Source of the DNA: Rhizobium indicum
Lineage (GTDB): Bacteria > Pseudomonadota > Alphaproteobacteria > Rhizobiales > Rhizobiaceae
Assembly: GCF_005862305.2 (NCBI RefSeq)
Contig: NZ_CP054021.1
Location: 496,001-560,000, forward strand
DNA: 64,000 nt
Direction: 5' to 3'
Shown here: positions 54,288 to 63,866 of the stretch, one piece after another
Numbering within the stretch: position 1 is the stretch's first letter
How the letters are laid out: every line of letters begins with the position of its first letter
The notes under the pieces: model-generated
Database searches by the model: none
What the model was told of the DNA's origin: nothing
What the model saw: only the letters and a program-made list of their open reading frames with translations
Program-made: the position numbers and the translations under genes

Positions 54288-55649
54288 TTACAGCTCGATA
54301 ACGCCGACGCCACTTCTGATTTCGATCTTCGTTCCGAACGGTTCAGACAAGCGACGATAGCGATCGATGATGCGCACGGCATCCTCTCCCTTGGCAACCA
54401 TCGGCCGCCCTTCGGTATTGTGATGGTCGCCCTTGCCGGTGCGCCGGGTCTGTTTGACATCAGGCGAGGTGTCGCGCCCCATTTCGACCGGATGGAGCAG
54501 AATGCGTTTCAGCCTCTCCCCCTCCATATCGAGCTTGATGACGGCGGAACTCCACCAGGTGTCGGTGGGCGTATCAAGGCCGGGATGAAGTGGATGGGCG
54601 GCGGGCGTCAGCATTGCGAGACGGTCGACGTCATGTCCCCAGGCATCGTAGCTGTCATAAGGGACGCGCTGGATGAACTCCGATTGAGCAAAGAAGTTAC
54701 CGATGCCGTAGAATATCGGTCTGCCATTGTAGATCTCGATGCCCAATGTCCGATGCCAGCCGTGGCCGATGTAGATATCGGCGCCGCCGTCGATGACGGC
54801 GTGAGCGAACTCCTTGACGAAGCCAGGCGGCGTATCGCCCCGCGGACCATCCGAGACGCTGAAATGATGCGCCACGATCACCAGGTCTGCCATGGAGCGC
54901 GCCTCGTGGACGGAACGAAGGTTGCGTTCGAGGTCGCGTTTGTGGCATCGGCTGATGACTTCGCAGCGGTCGCCCACGAAGAAGGATTCGGGATCGCCCC
55001 ATTGCTGGGCGCCGGGAATTTGAACGCCGAAAGACCCCTCGCGGCCATGCTTCGGCTTCTTCATGAAATTGAACTTCTCGCCAAAGTCCTTGAGATTCCT
55101 GGCGGTCTCTTCGTCCACCATGAATTCAAAGGTGAGGCGTTGGGGATTGACGCCAGGGCGGCCGCGTAGCGCGCCCTTCGGCATGCCCGCCCACATGAAA
55201 TGTTGATTGCCGGAACTTGTCGAGACGAGTGCGACACGTCCGTTTTTCTTGTCGACGTAGCCCGGCTCGCTGGCGAGCTCGAGATCCGCGCCGGTGCCGG
55301 CTGTGACGATGCCCGCGGCCTTCATGTGCTTCTTGGTCGCGATCAGGCCTTCGGCTCCGAAATCGAAACTGTGATTGTGCGCGGTGGACATGATATCAAA
55401 GCCGGCCCACTTGAGATCCTTGGCAATCTCGGGATCCGCCATCATGAAACTTCCGATGCCTTGGCCGCGGGCCGGCCACTTGAGCTCGTCGTAGTCGGCG
55501 AAATTCATTTCCAAATGACCGTAAGTGACATCGGCGTCCTTAAGGACGTCCCAAACCTCGGTAAATTGAGGCTCGTCGTGCATGGCAAATGGGCGACACA
55601 CCATGCACTCGCCCGCCAACGCCACTTTCCAGTTCCGTGTCGACACCAT
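54288..55649 (-). CDS. CapA family (PGA_cap metallophosphatase-fold) protein
   Basis: The 453-residue protein has the CapA/PgsA calcineurin-like layout: VALAGECMVCRPF near the start, GHLEMNFAD, STAHNHSFDFGAEGLIATKK, VIVAHHFSVSDGP, IYIGHGWHRTLGIEIYNGRP and FYGIGNFF. No signal peptide or membrane anchor is visible, unlike capsule CapA, so a cytoplasmic hydrolase role is more likely. CAGGAGG lies just before the ATG at 55649. It is the first gene of operon 1. Confidence 0.87.
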   Translation of the reverse strand: MVSTRNWKVALAGECMVCRPFAMHDEPQFTEVWDVLKDADVTYGHLEMNFADYDELKWPARGQGIGSFMMADPEIAKDLKWAGFDIMSTAHNHSFDFGAEGLIATKKHMKAAGIVTAGTGADLELASEPGYVDKKNGRVALVSTSSGNQHFMWAGMPKGALRGRPGVNPQRLTFEFMVDEETARNLKDFGEKFNFMKKPKHGREGSFGVQIPGAQQWGDPESFFVGDRCEVISRCHKRDLERNLRSVHEARSMADLVIVAHHFSVSDGPRGDTPPGFVKEFAHAVIDGGADIYIGHGWHRTLGIEIYNGRPIFYGIGNFFAQSEFIQRVPYDSYDAWGHDVDRLAMLTPAAHPLHPGLDTPTDTWWSSAVIKLDMEGERLKRILLHPVEMGRDTSPDVKQTRRTGKGDHHNTEGRPMVAKGEDAVRIIDRYRRLSEPFGTKIEIRSGVGVIEL

Positions 55650-55977
55650 AAAACCTCCTGAGCCGACGAGACGCCGGCACAGAGAGCCTGCGTTCGTCCG
55701 ACTGCCGTTCTCATATTCGTGAGCTTGAAAATCTCCCAAAGCGACATTTCTCACTCCCGTCGCATATCGAACATAGCACTCCGGGCAGCTATCACTAGTT
55801 TCGTCGATTGCCTTTCAGAAATGCCGTTTCGGCATATCTCTCGGTGCATCGATACACGTCGTTGACCAGCCTGTGCTGCGCGTCGGCAGTAAGCGGTACC
55901 GTGATTTTCCACAGCCGAAATAAATCGGCGAAAACGATGATTTTTTCGCGCCTTGGCGCTTGCGGCCTTCGAAGGCG
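55650..55977. other. Upstream region of operon 1
   Basis: About 330 bases lie between capA and the tRNA-Glu repeat. The region holds the LysR-type palindrome at 55821 and, near its right end, the -35 of the tRNA promoter. The open frame to 55754 has no good start and is taken as leader. Confidence 0.6.
55821..55835. promoter_or_regulatory. Candidate LysR operator upstream of capA operon
   Basis: ATGCCG-TTT-CGGCAT is a perfect 15-base palindrome of LysR T-N11-A type, 172 bases upstream of the capA ATG. The half-site and following bases (TTTCGGCATATCTC) are repeated exactly next to lysR at 46564-46577. Confidence 0.65.
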
Positions 55978-55988
55978 CTGACTATAAG
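55959..55988 (+). promoter_or_regulatory. Promoter of tRNA-Glu(TTC) copy 2
   Basis: CTTGCG, 18 bases, then TATAAG, at the same distance from the tRNA as in copy 1. The -35 lies outside the identical repeat, so it was conserved separately. Confidence 0.68.
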
Positions 55989-56091
55989 GGCGCCACCACG
56001 AAGGAAGCGCCCTTCGTCTATCGGTTAGGACACCAGATTTTCATTCTGGGAAGAGGGGTTCGACTCCCCTAGGGCGTACCACTTTCTCTCC
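55978..56091 (+). repeat. 114-bp direct repeat, right copy (contains tRNA-Glu)
   Basis: It is identical to 40016-40129. It marks the right border of the accessory block. Confidence 0.95.
56007..56081 (+). tRNA. tRNA-Glu (TTC), copy 2
   Basis: The 75-base gene is identical to that at 40045, with anticodon TTC and encoded CCA. Confidence 0.95.
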
Positions 56092-56130
56092 CTTGGCACG
56101 TCCCATCGTCAGCGCTTTTGCGCGACTACT

Positions 56131-57933
56131 CTATTTCGCCGGCGCAGCATCGCAGACGCGCAACTGGATGCGGCGTGCGCCCTGGTAGTGGTCGGCACCG
56201 AGCGAACCGGCGACATGCAGGCTGGCACCGCGTGAATTGATGAGAAGATTGCCAAGCGGCGTATCGGCGGCGCGAAAGGCGATGCCGTCGAGCCGCGATC
56301 CGTCCATGGCCTCCAGCGTCACCTTCACATGTTTCTCACCGACCAGGCGGGCGTCTCGCACCCTATGCGCCGGTACGGCAAAGAGCGGCTGTGCGTGGCC
56401 AGAGCCATAGGGGCCGGCGGCCTCCAGGCGGTCGATGAGTTCGAGGGTGGCGCCGCTTGCGCCGATCGCGCCGTCGATCTTCAGCGTCTCGTTGGCGACG
56501 AGGCTGGCCACTGTCCTCTCGGCCTTCTCGGTGAAGAAGGTCCTCAGCCTGCCGAGATCGGTGCGCTCGACCGTCAGGCCCGCGGCCATGGCGTGGCCGC
56601 CGCCCTTGACGAGCAGACCCTCGTCGACCGCAGCCCGGACCATCCTGCCCATATCGAAGCCGTTGATCGAGCGGCCCGAGCCGGTGCCGCGGCCGGAGGG
56701 ATCGAAGGCGATCGCAAAGGCAGGCCGTTTGAACTTCTCCTTCAGCCGCGCCGCGATCAGCCCGACGATACCGGGATGCCATTTCTCATGGGCGGTGACG
56801 ATGACGGAGGCGCCCTCGCCGTCGCCATATTCGGCAAGTGCCTCGGCTTCGGCCTCCTGCAGCATGATCGCCTCCATCGCCTGGCGTTCGCGATTGAGCT
56901 CGTCGAGGCGCTGCGCGATCACATCCGCCTCGCCGGCGTCGTCGAGCGTCAGCAGCCGGCTTCCGAGTGCCGCGTCGCCGATCCGCCCGCCGGCATTGAT
57001 GCGCGGGCCGATCAGGAAGCCGAAATGATAGGGTGTCACCGGGCCGGCGAGCCCCGCCTTGCGGAACAGTGCTGCCAGTCCGGCATTGCTCTGGTGGCGG
57101 GCAGCGACCAGGCCCTTCACGACATAGGCGCGGTTGAGGCCCTTCAGCGGCACGACATCGCAGACCGTCGCAAGAGCCACGATATCCAGCCATTGCAGCA
57201 GGTCGATCGCCAGGATGCGCTTATTGCCGGCCGCGCGCAGCAGCCGGAGCGTCGCGACCAGCACCATGAAGACGACGCCAGCCGCGCAAAGATGCCCCTG
57301 CCCCGAGAGATCGTCCTCGCGGTTCGGGTTGACCAGCGCATGGCAGGGCGGCAGCTCATGTGTAACCTGGTGGTGATCGATGACGACGACATCGATATTG
57401 CGCGCGGCAGCGGCGGCCAGCGCCTCGTGGCTGGTGGAGCCGCAATCGACGGTGACGATCAGCTGAGCGCCGTTATCGATCAACTGATTGATCGCCGCCG
57501 GATTGGGGCCGTAACCTTCGAAGACTCGGTCGGGGATATAGATGGTCGCCCTGACGCCGAAATGGCTGAGAAAGCGGAACATCAGTGCCGATGAGGCTGC
57601 GCCGTCGACGTCGTAGTCGCCGAAGATAGCGACGCTCTCGCCGCGCTCGATCGCGCGCAGGAGGCGGGTCGCGGCCTTTTCGCAATCGGTCAGCCTATGG
57701 GGATCGGGCATCAGGCTGCGGATCGTCGGGTCGAGGAATTCGATCGCCTCGTCTACCGTCACGCCGCGCCCGGCGAGCACCCGGGCGATCAGATCCGGCA
57801 GTCCGTGGATCTGCGACATGGCCAGCGCGCGGTTCTGCCCTGCCTGATCGAGCCGCGCGACCCAGCGATTGTCGAGCGCGGATTTCTCCACGCCGAGAAA
57901 CGCGCGCTGTACGGGGTCGACGAGATCTGCCAT
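56131..57933 (-). CDS. recJ: Single-stranded-DNA exonuclease RecJ
   Basis: This 5'-3' ssDNA exonuclease acts in recombination and mismatch repair. The 600-residue protein has the DHH motifs IFGDYDVDGAASSALMF, IVTVDCGSTSHEAL and VIDHHQVTHELPPCHALVNP, then the DHHA1 region with TGSGRSINGFDMGRMV and KGGGHAMAAGLTVER. The ATG at 57933 (MADLVDPVQ) follows GGAG. The ATG at 57954 is an alternative. Confidence 0.95.
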   Translation of the reverse strand: MADLVDPVQRAFLGVEKSALDNRWVARLDQAGQNRALAMSQIHGLPDLIARVLAGRGVTVDEAIEFLDPTIRSLMPDPHRLTDCEKAATRLLRAIERGESVAIFGDYDVDGAASSALMFRFLSHFGVRATIYIPDRVFEGYGPNPAAINQLIDNGAQLIVTVDCGSTSHEALAAAAARNIDVVVIDHHQVTHELPPCHALVNPNREDDLSGQGHLCAAGVVFMVLVATLRLLRAAGNKRILAIDLLQWLDIVALATVCDVVPLKGLNRAYVVKGLVAARHQSNAGLAALFRKAGLAGPVTPYHFGFLIGPRINAGGRIGDAALGSRLLTLDDAGEADVIAQRLDELNRERQAMEAIMLQEAEAEALAEYGDGEGASVIVTAHEKWHPGIVGLIAARLKEKFKRPAFAIAFDPSGRGTGSGRSINGFDMGRMVRAAVDEGLLVKGGGHAMAAGLTVERTDLGRLRTFFTEKAERTVASLVANETLKIDGAIGASGATLELIDRLEAAGPYGSGHAQPLFAVPAHRVRDARLVGEKHVKVTLEAMDGSRLDGIAFRAADTPLGNLLINSRGASLHVAGSLGADHYQGARRIQLRVCDAAPAK

Positions 57934-58013
57934 GCCACACTCCGCTGACTTCATCTGCTCTTTCTACAGGAGCAGCGGAGATAACATAGCGATGGATTTG
58001 CAGACACGGATTT

Positions 58014-58271
58014 TTACCAGAATACCGCCCAGACGATCAGGGCGATGCCGGTTATCTGCACGAGAATGACGGAAAACAGGGTAAGAAGAATGGCCCAGTT
58101 GCGACCTTCAGGGCTTTCGTCGTCATCAGGGGCCTCGCTGGAGGCCCCGGGGATTTGGTAACGAACCACATCATGGTCCGTTTCGGGAACTTCCTCAAAC
58201 ACATCAGGATGATCGGGAGGTTCTTCTTCCGAACGACCATACCCCTTCCCGGCATGGCTGTCCTTGTTCAC
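58014..58271 (-). CDS. Small single-pass membrane protein
   Basis: The 85-residue protein has an acidic, probably disordered N-terminus (EEEPPDHPDVFEEVPETDHD) and one C-terminal membrane helix (about 62-82, ending IVWAVFW). GTG at 58271 follows GGAG at six bases and is preferred to the TTG at 58283. No family is recognised. It lies between hom and recJ on the same strand. Confidence 0.68.
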   Translation of the reverse strand: MNKDSHAGKGYGRSEEEPPDHPDVFEEVPETDHDVVRYQIPGASSEAPDDDESPEGRNWAILLTLFSVILVQITGIALIVWAVFW

Positions 58272-58432
58272 GAAATTCTCCAAAGCCGGCGACTCCCTCT
58301 CCCGGCTTATTTATATCAATGTTTCGGTATCTGTTAATATAAGTTTTCGTGAGATCGGTGAAACAGGCATAAAAAACCCGCCGTGCGTGCACAGAGCGGG
58401 TCAGCCATCCCGGATTGTGGCAAAAAAAGAGG

Positions 58433-59758
<1,326 letters not shown>

Positions 59759-59819
59759 GGATCGATCCTGAAATGTCTGTGTGGCGGCAGCCGCATGACG
59801 CGGCTGCCCAACGGTTGGA

Positions 59820-61037
59820 TTAGCGGTGTGCGTTCAGCGAGATGACGTTGTGCATCGTCTCGTCTGCCGTCGACATGAACTTCTTGATGTTGCGCGCAGC
59901 CTGGCGAATGCGGTGTTCGTTCTCGACAAGTGCTAGACGGACGTAGTCGTCGCCCATTTCGCCGAAGCCGATGCCCGGGGCAACGGCGACGTCGGCCTTC
60001 TCGACCAGCAGCTTGGAGAATTCCAGCGAACCGAGATGACGGAACTTTTCCGGGATCTTCGCCCAGGCGAACATCGTCGCAGCCGGCGGCGGCACGTCGA
60101 ACCCGGCCTTGCCGAAGCTTTCGACCATGACGTCGCGACGGCGCTTATAGACGTTGCGGACTTCCGCAATGTCGGAGCCATCGCCGTTCAGCGCATGCGT
60201 CGCCGCCACCTGGATCGGCGTGAAGGCGCCGTAGTCGAGATAGGACTTGACGCGGGTGAGCGCCGCGATCAGCCGCTCGTTGCCGACGGCAAAGCCCATG
60301 CGCCAGCCGGGCATGGAGAAGGTTTTCGACATCGAGGTGAACTCGACGGTCACGTCCATCGCGCCCGGCACTTCGAGAACCGACGGCGGCGGGGCGCCGT
60401 CGAAGTAGATTTCCGAATAGGCAAGGTCGGAAAGCACGATGATGTCGTGCTTTTTCGCAAAGGCGATGACGTCCTTGTAGAAATCGAGCGTCGCGACATA
60501 GGCCGTCGGGTTCGAGGGATAATTGAGAACCAGCGCCAGCGGCTTCGGGATCGAATGCCGGACGGCACGCTCGAGCGGCTCGAAGAAGCTCGCATCCGGC
60601 TCCACCGACATGGAACGGATCACGCCGCCCGCCATCAGGAAGCCGAAGGCATGGATCGGATAGGTAGGGTTCGGGCAGAGGATCACGTCGCCAGGCGCGG
60701 TGATTGCCTGCGCCATGTTGGCGAAGCCTTCCTTGGAGCCCAAGGTGGCAACCACCTGGGTATCCGGGTTGAGCTTGACGCCGAAACGGCGGGCATAATA
60801 GGCGGCCTGGGCGCGGCGCAGGCCCGGAATGCCCTTGGAGGAGGAATAACGGTGCGTGCGCGGATCCTGCACGACCTCGCACAGCTTGTCGACGATCGAC
60901 TGGGGAGTGGGAAGGTCGGGGTTTCCCATGCCGAGATCGATGATATCGGCGCCGCCCGCTCGCGCGCTTGCCTTCAAACGGTTGACCTGTTCGAAAACAT
61001 AAGGCGGCAAACGCCGGACTTTGTGAAACTCTTCCAT
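59820..61037 (-). CDS. Class I/II pyridoxal-phosphate aminotransferase
   Basis: The 405-residue aminotransferase begins MEEFHKVRRLPPYVFEQVNR. It has DIIDLGMGNPDLPTP, LVLNYPSNPTAYVA and the PLP lysine in SMSKTFSMPGWRMGF. It resembles the LL-diaminopimelate/alanine aminotransferase group (AlaC-like). Its position upstream of hom suggests a role in amino-acid synthesis, possibly transamination feeding the aspartate family. The frame is open to 61256, but conserved sequence starts at 61037. Confidence 0.9.
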   Translation of the reverse strand: MEEFHKVRRLPPYVFEQVNRLKASARAGGADIIDLGMGNPDLPTPQSIVDKLCEVVQDPRTHRYSSSKGIPGLRRAQAAYYARRFGVKLNPDTQVVATLGSKEGFANMAQAITAPGDVILCPNPTYPIHAFGFLMAGGVIRSMSVEPDASFFEPLERAVRHSIPKPLALVLNYPSNPTAYVATLDFYKDVIAFAKKHDIIVLSDLAYSEIYFDGAPPPSVLEVPGAMDVTVEFTSMSKTFSMPGWRMGFAVGNERLIAALTRVKSYLDYGAFTPIQVAATHALNGDGSDIAEVRNVYKRRRDVMVESFGKAGFDVPPPAATMFAWAKIPEKFRHLGSLEFSKLLVEKADVAVAPGIGFGEMGDDYVRLALVENEHRIRQAARNIKKFMSTADETMHNVISLNAHR

Positions 61038-61259
61038 CTCATTCCCCATGGAAAGGCGGCATTTCGGGCCGCAGTCGAAGTTCGTTCCGTCTCCCGGCGG
61101 CTGCGACACGAACTTCAGAATCGCAACGCCGTATTCATCAGACCCAAGCGACGCGGCGAATCTTTGACGGAAAGGCCGCGTAACGCGCATTATCAGGAAA
61201 ATTGCATCTTCCGATCCATTCGGAATGGCTTTGCGTCCAAATTGCCTGAAAGGCAAGGT

Positions 61260-61673
61260 CTATTTGGAGATTTCCGAGAGCGTATCAGTGCCGTGCTCGG
61301 CGGCCAGACGCCGCATTTCGGCGACCTTGGCCTGATATTCGGCTTCCGAGATCGTGCCGGCCTTGCGCCGGGCGCCAAGTGCCGTCAGCTGATGCTGCAG
61401 TTCGGCCGCCTGCTCGTCGCTCATCTGGACATTGGCGGCGGTCAGCGGCGCGCCGAAATTCGGATAGCCGTCCGGGTATTTTGCAAGGCCGCCCTCGGCC
61501 GCCTCGCCCTTGGTGGCCGGCATGACGACGGCGGTCGGCGCCGCTCGTTTGGCGGCGGCTGCGGCTTTTTGTTCCGCCGTCAGATTGCATCCGGCAAGGG
61601 CCATCGCCGCCGCGGCGCAGATCAGTGCGGTGCGGTTGAAGGTTGCGATGCGCCGAATGCCGTTCTTCGTCAT
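61260..61673 (-). CDS. SHOCT-domain lipoprotein
   Basis: The 137-residue product has a lipoprotein signal (AMALAGCNLT) and a C-terminal SHOCT-like helical hairpin (LQHQLTALGARRKAGTISEA then YQAKVAEMRRLA). The function is unknown. It is divergent from phaC and lies upstream of the aminotransferase on the same strand. Confidence 0.8.
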   Translation of the reverse strand: MTKNGIRRIATFNRTALICAAAAMALAGCNLTAEQKAAAAAKRAAPTAVVMPATKGEAAEGGLAKYPDGYPNFGAPLTAANVQMSDEQAAELQHQLTALGARRKAGTISEAEYQAKVAEMRRLAAEHGTDTLSEISK

Positions 61674-61736
61674 GCCTCAAAAATCCAGTTTTGACTGCTT
61701 CGACTGTTAAATTTGTCGCAGCCACAAAGCAATAGC

Positions 61737-63659
61737 ATGAGCCGACGCGGGTGGAACTTGTTTTCTCGTTCGATCACGATGTACAACGAATGGATAAAAA
61801 GAGTGGTGCTGCCGCCGGAGGAAATGGTGACCGACAGCAAGCAGGAGAATGGCGGCAAGGCCGGCTTCGACGCGACCGATCTCGATCCCTATCTGTTGAA
61901 GGATCCTGAGGCCATGGCGATGAATTTTGCCCGGGCGCTCGAAAATCTCGGACAAGCAGCGTCTGCCTGGCTTGCGCCGCGCGAACGCGGCGAGATCAGC
62001 GAAAGCGCCGCCGATCCGATGACCGACATGGTCAAGACGCTTTCCAAGGTCACCGAATACTGGATTTCCGATCCGCGCCGCACCTTCGAGGCACAGACGC
62101 AGCTGATGTCCTCGTTCTTCGGCATCTGGATGCGCTCGATGCAGCGCATGCAAGGCGATCCCACGCCACCCGAGCCGGACACCCGCAAGGACAAACGCTT
62201 TTCGGACGAGGACTGGCAGAAGAATCCGTTCTTCGATTTTCTCCGCCAGGTCTATTTCGTCACGACCGACTGGGTGGAAAAGCTGGTGTCGGAGACCGAA
62301 GGCCTCGACGAGCACACCAAACACAAGGCCGGCTTCTACGTGAAGCAGATCACGGCAGCGCTTTCGCCGACCAACTTCATCGCCACCAATCCGCAGCTCT
62401 ACCGCGAGACGATCGCGACCAGCGGCGCCAATCTGGTGCGGGGGATGAAGATGCTGGCCGAGGATATCGCTGCTGGACATGGCGACCTTCGCCTTCGCCA
62501 GACCGACATGACGAAATTCGCCGTCGGCCGCGACATGGCACTGACGCCAGGCAAGGTGATCGCCCAGAACGACATCTGCCAGATCATCCAGTACGAGGCT
62601 TCGACCGAAACCGTGCTGAAGCGGCCGCTTCTGATCTGCCCGCCCTGGATCAACAAGTTCTATATTCTCGACCTCAACCCGCAAAAATCCTTCATCAAAT
62701 GGTGCGTCGACCAGGGGCAGACGGTCTTCGTCATTTCCTGGGTCAATCCGGATGCGCGCCACGCCGACAAGGACTGGGCGGCCTATGCCCGCGAGGGCAT
62801 CGATTTCGCGCTGGCAACGGTCGAGAAGGCGACCGGCGAGAAGGACGTCAACGCCGTCGGCTACTGCGTCGGCGGCACGCTGCTTGCCGCGACACTGGCG
62901 CTGCATGCCAAGGAGAAGAACAAGCGCATCAAAACCGCGACACTCTTCACCACCCAGGTCGACTTCACCCATGCCGGCGACCTCAAGGTCTTCGTCGACG
63001 AGGAGCAGCTTGAATCGCTCGAAGAGCATATGCAGGCGGCCGGCTATCTGGACGGCACGAAGATGTCGATGGCCTTCAACATGTTGCGCGCCTCCGAGCT
63101 CATATGGCCTTATTTCGTCAACAACTACCTCAAGGGCCAGGATCCCCTGCCCTTCGACCTGTTGTTCTGGAACGCCGATTCGACCCGCATGGCAGCGGCA
63201 AACCATGCCTTCTACCTGCGCAATTGCTATCTCAAGAATGCGCTGACGCAGAACGAGATGGTCCTCGACGGCAAGTCCGTGTCGCTGAAGGACGTGAAGA
63301 TCCCGATCTATAATCTCGCCACCCGCGAGGATCACATCGCACCTGCCAAGTCCGTCTTCCTCGGCAGCCGGTTCTTCGGCGGCAAGGTGGAATTCGTCGT
63401 GACCGGCTCCGGACACATCGCCGGCGTCGTCAATCCGCCCGACAGGAAGAAGTATCAATTCTGGACGGGCGGCCCCGCCAAGGGAGACTACGAGACCTGG
63501 CTCGAGCAGGCGACGGAGACGCCGGGATCATGGTGGCCGCATTGGCAGGCCTGGATCGAGACACATGAGGGCAGACGCGTGCCAGCCCGCAAACCTGGCG
63601 GCGATGCGTTGAACGCGATCGAGGAAGCGCCGGGAAGTTATGTGATGGAGCGCGCCTGA
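61737..63659 (+). CDS. phaC: Class I poly(3-hydroxyalkanoate) synthase
   Basis: It polymerises (R)-3-hydroxyacyl-CoA into PHA storage granules. The 640-residue protein has the N-terminal PhaC_N domain and the alpha/beta hydrolase core. The lipase-like box is GYCVGGTLLAAT, with catalytic Cys. The catalytic Asp lies in REDHIAPAKSVFLG and the His in VVTGSGHIAGVVNPP. The start is uncertain: ATGs lie at 61737 and 61779, and a TTG at 61713. The window's phasin gene is the functional partner, although it lies 40 kb away. Confidence 0.95.
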   Translation: MSRRGWNLFSRSITMYNEWIKRVVLPPEEMVTDSKQENGGKAGFDATDLDPYLLKDPEAMAMNFARALENLGQAASAWLAPRERGEISESAADPMTDMVKTLSKVTEYWISDPRRTFEAQTQLMSSFFGIWMRSMQRMQGDPTPPEPDTRKDKRFSDEDWQKNPFFDFLRQVYFVTTDWVEKLVSETEGLDEHTKHKAGFYVKQITAALSPTNFIATNPQLYRETIATSGANLVRGMKMLAEDIAAGHGDLRLRQTDMTKFAVGRDMALTPGKVIAQNDICQIIQYEASTETVLKRPLLICPPWINKFYILDLNPQKSFIKWCVDQGQTVFVISWVNPDARHADKDWAAYAREGIDFALATVEKATGEKDVNAVGYCVGGTLLAATLALHAKEKNKRIKTATLFTTQVDFTHAGDLKVFVDEEQLESLEEHMQAAGYLDGTKMSMAFNMLRASELIWPYFVNNYLKGQDPLPFDLLFWNADSTRMAAANHAFYLRNCYLKNALTQNEMVLDGKSVSLKDVKIPIYNLATREDHIAPAKSVFLGSRFFGGKVEFVVTGSGHIAGVVNPPDRKKYQFWTGGPAKGDYETWLEQATETPGSWWPHWQAWIETHEGRRVPARKPGGDALNAIEEAPGSYVMERA

Positions 63660-63866
63660 GAAGGCCCAACACATCTCTTTTTGAGACGTCGTGAGAAACT
63701 GCAACGCCGCGTAAACAAATTAGAAACCATAATTCGTCATCCTTGCGAGACAGTCGGACGTCGTGGGTGGTCTAAATTCGGCCCATTTGCGCCTGTACCG
63801 GCCCCGGCGAAGTGTAGTCAGTCAGTGCCGCCGGCCTGCGTAGCGAGTTTGAAAGACGAGTGTAGT

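Larger units (their letters stand above)
40016..56091. mobile_element. Candidate genomic island between duplicated tRNA-Glu genes
   Basis: Two identical 114-bp repeats, 15,962 bases apart and in the same orientation, bracket an accessory gene set (LysR, peptide ABC importer, esterase, rubredoxin system). Housekeeping genes lie on both sides. No integrase or transposase is present, so active mobility is not shown. Gain, loss or duplication through recombination between the tRNA copies is inferred. Confidence 0.55.

Noticed and set aside
40016..56091. A classical integrase-driven island at a tRNA 3' end
   Set aside because: No integrase or transposase is present, and the repeat spans the entire tRNA plus flanks rather than only the 3' end.
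61707..63458. A 583-codon open frame antisense to phaC
   Set aside because: It is a shadow of the high-GC phaC gene in another frame. It has no recognisable domain or ribosome site.
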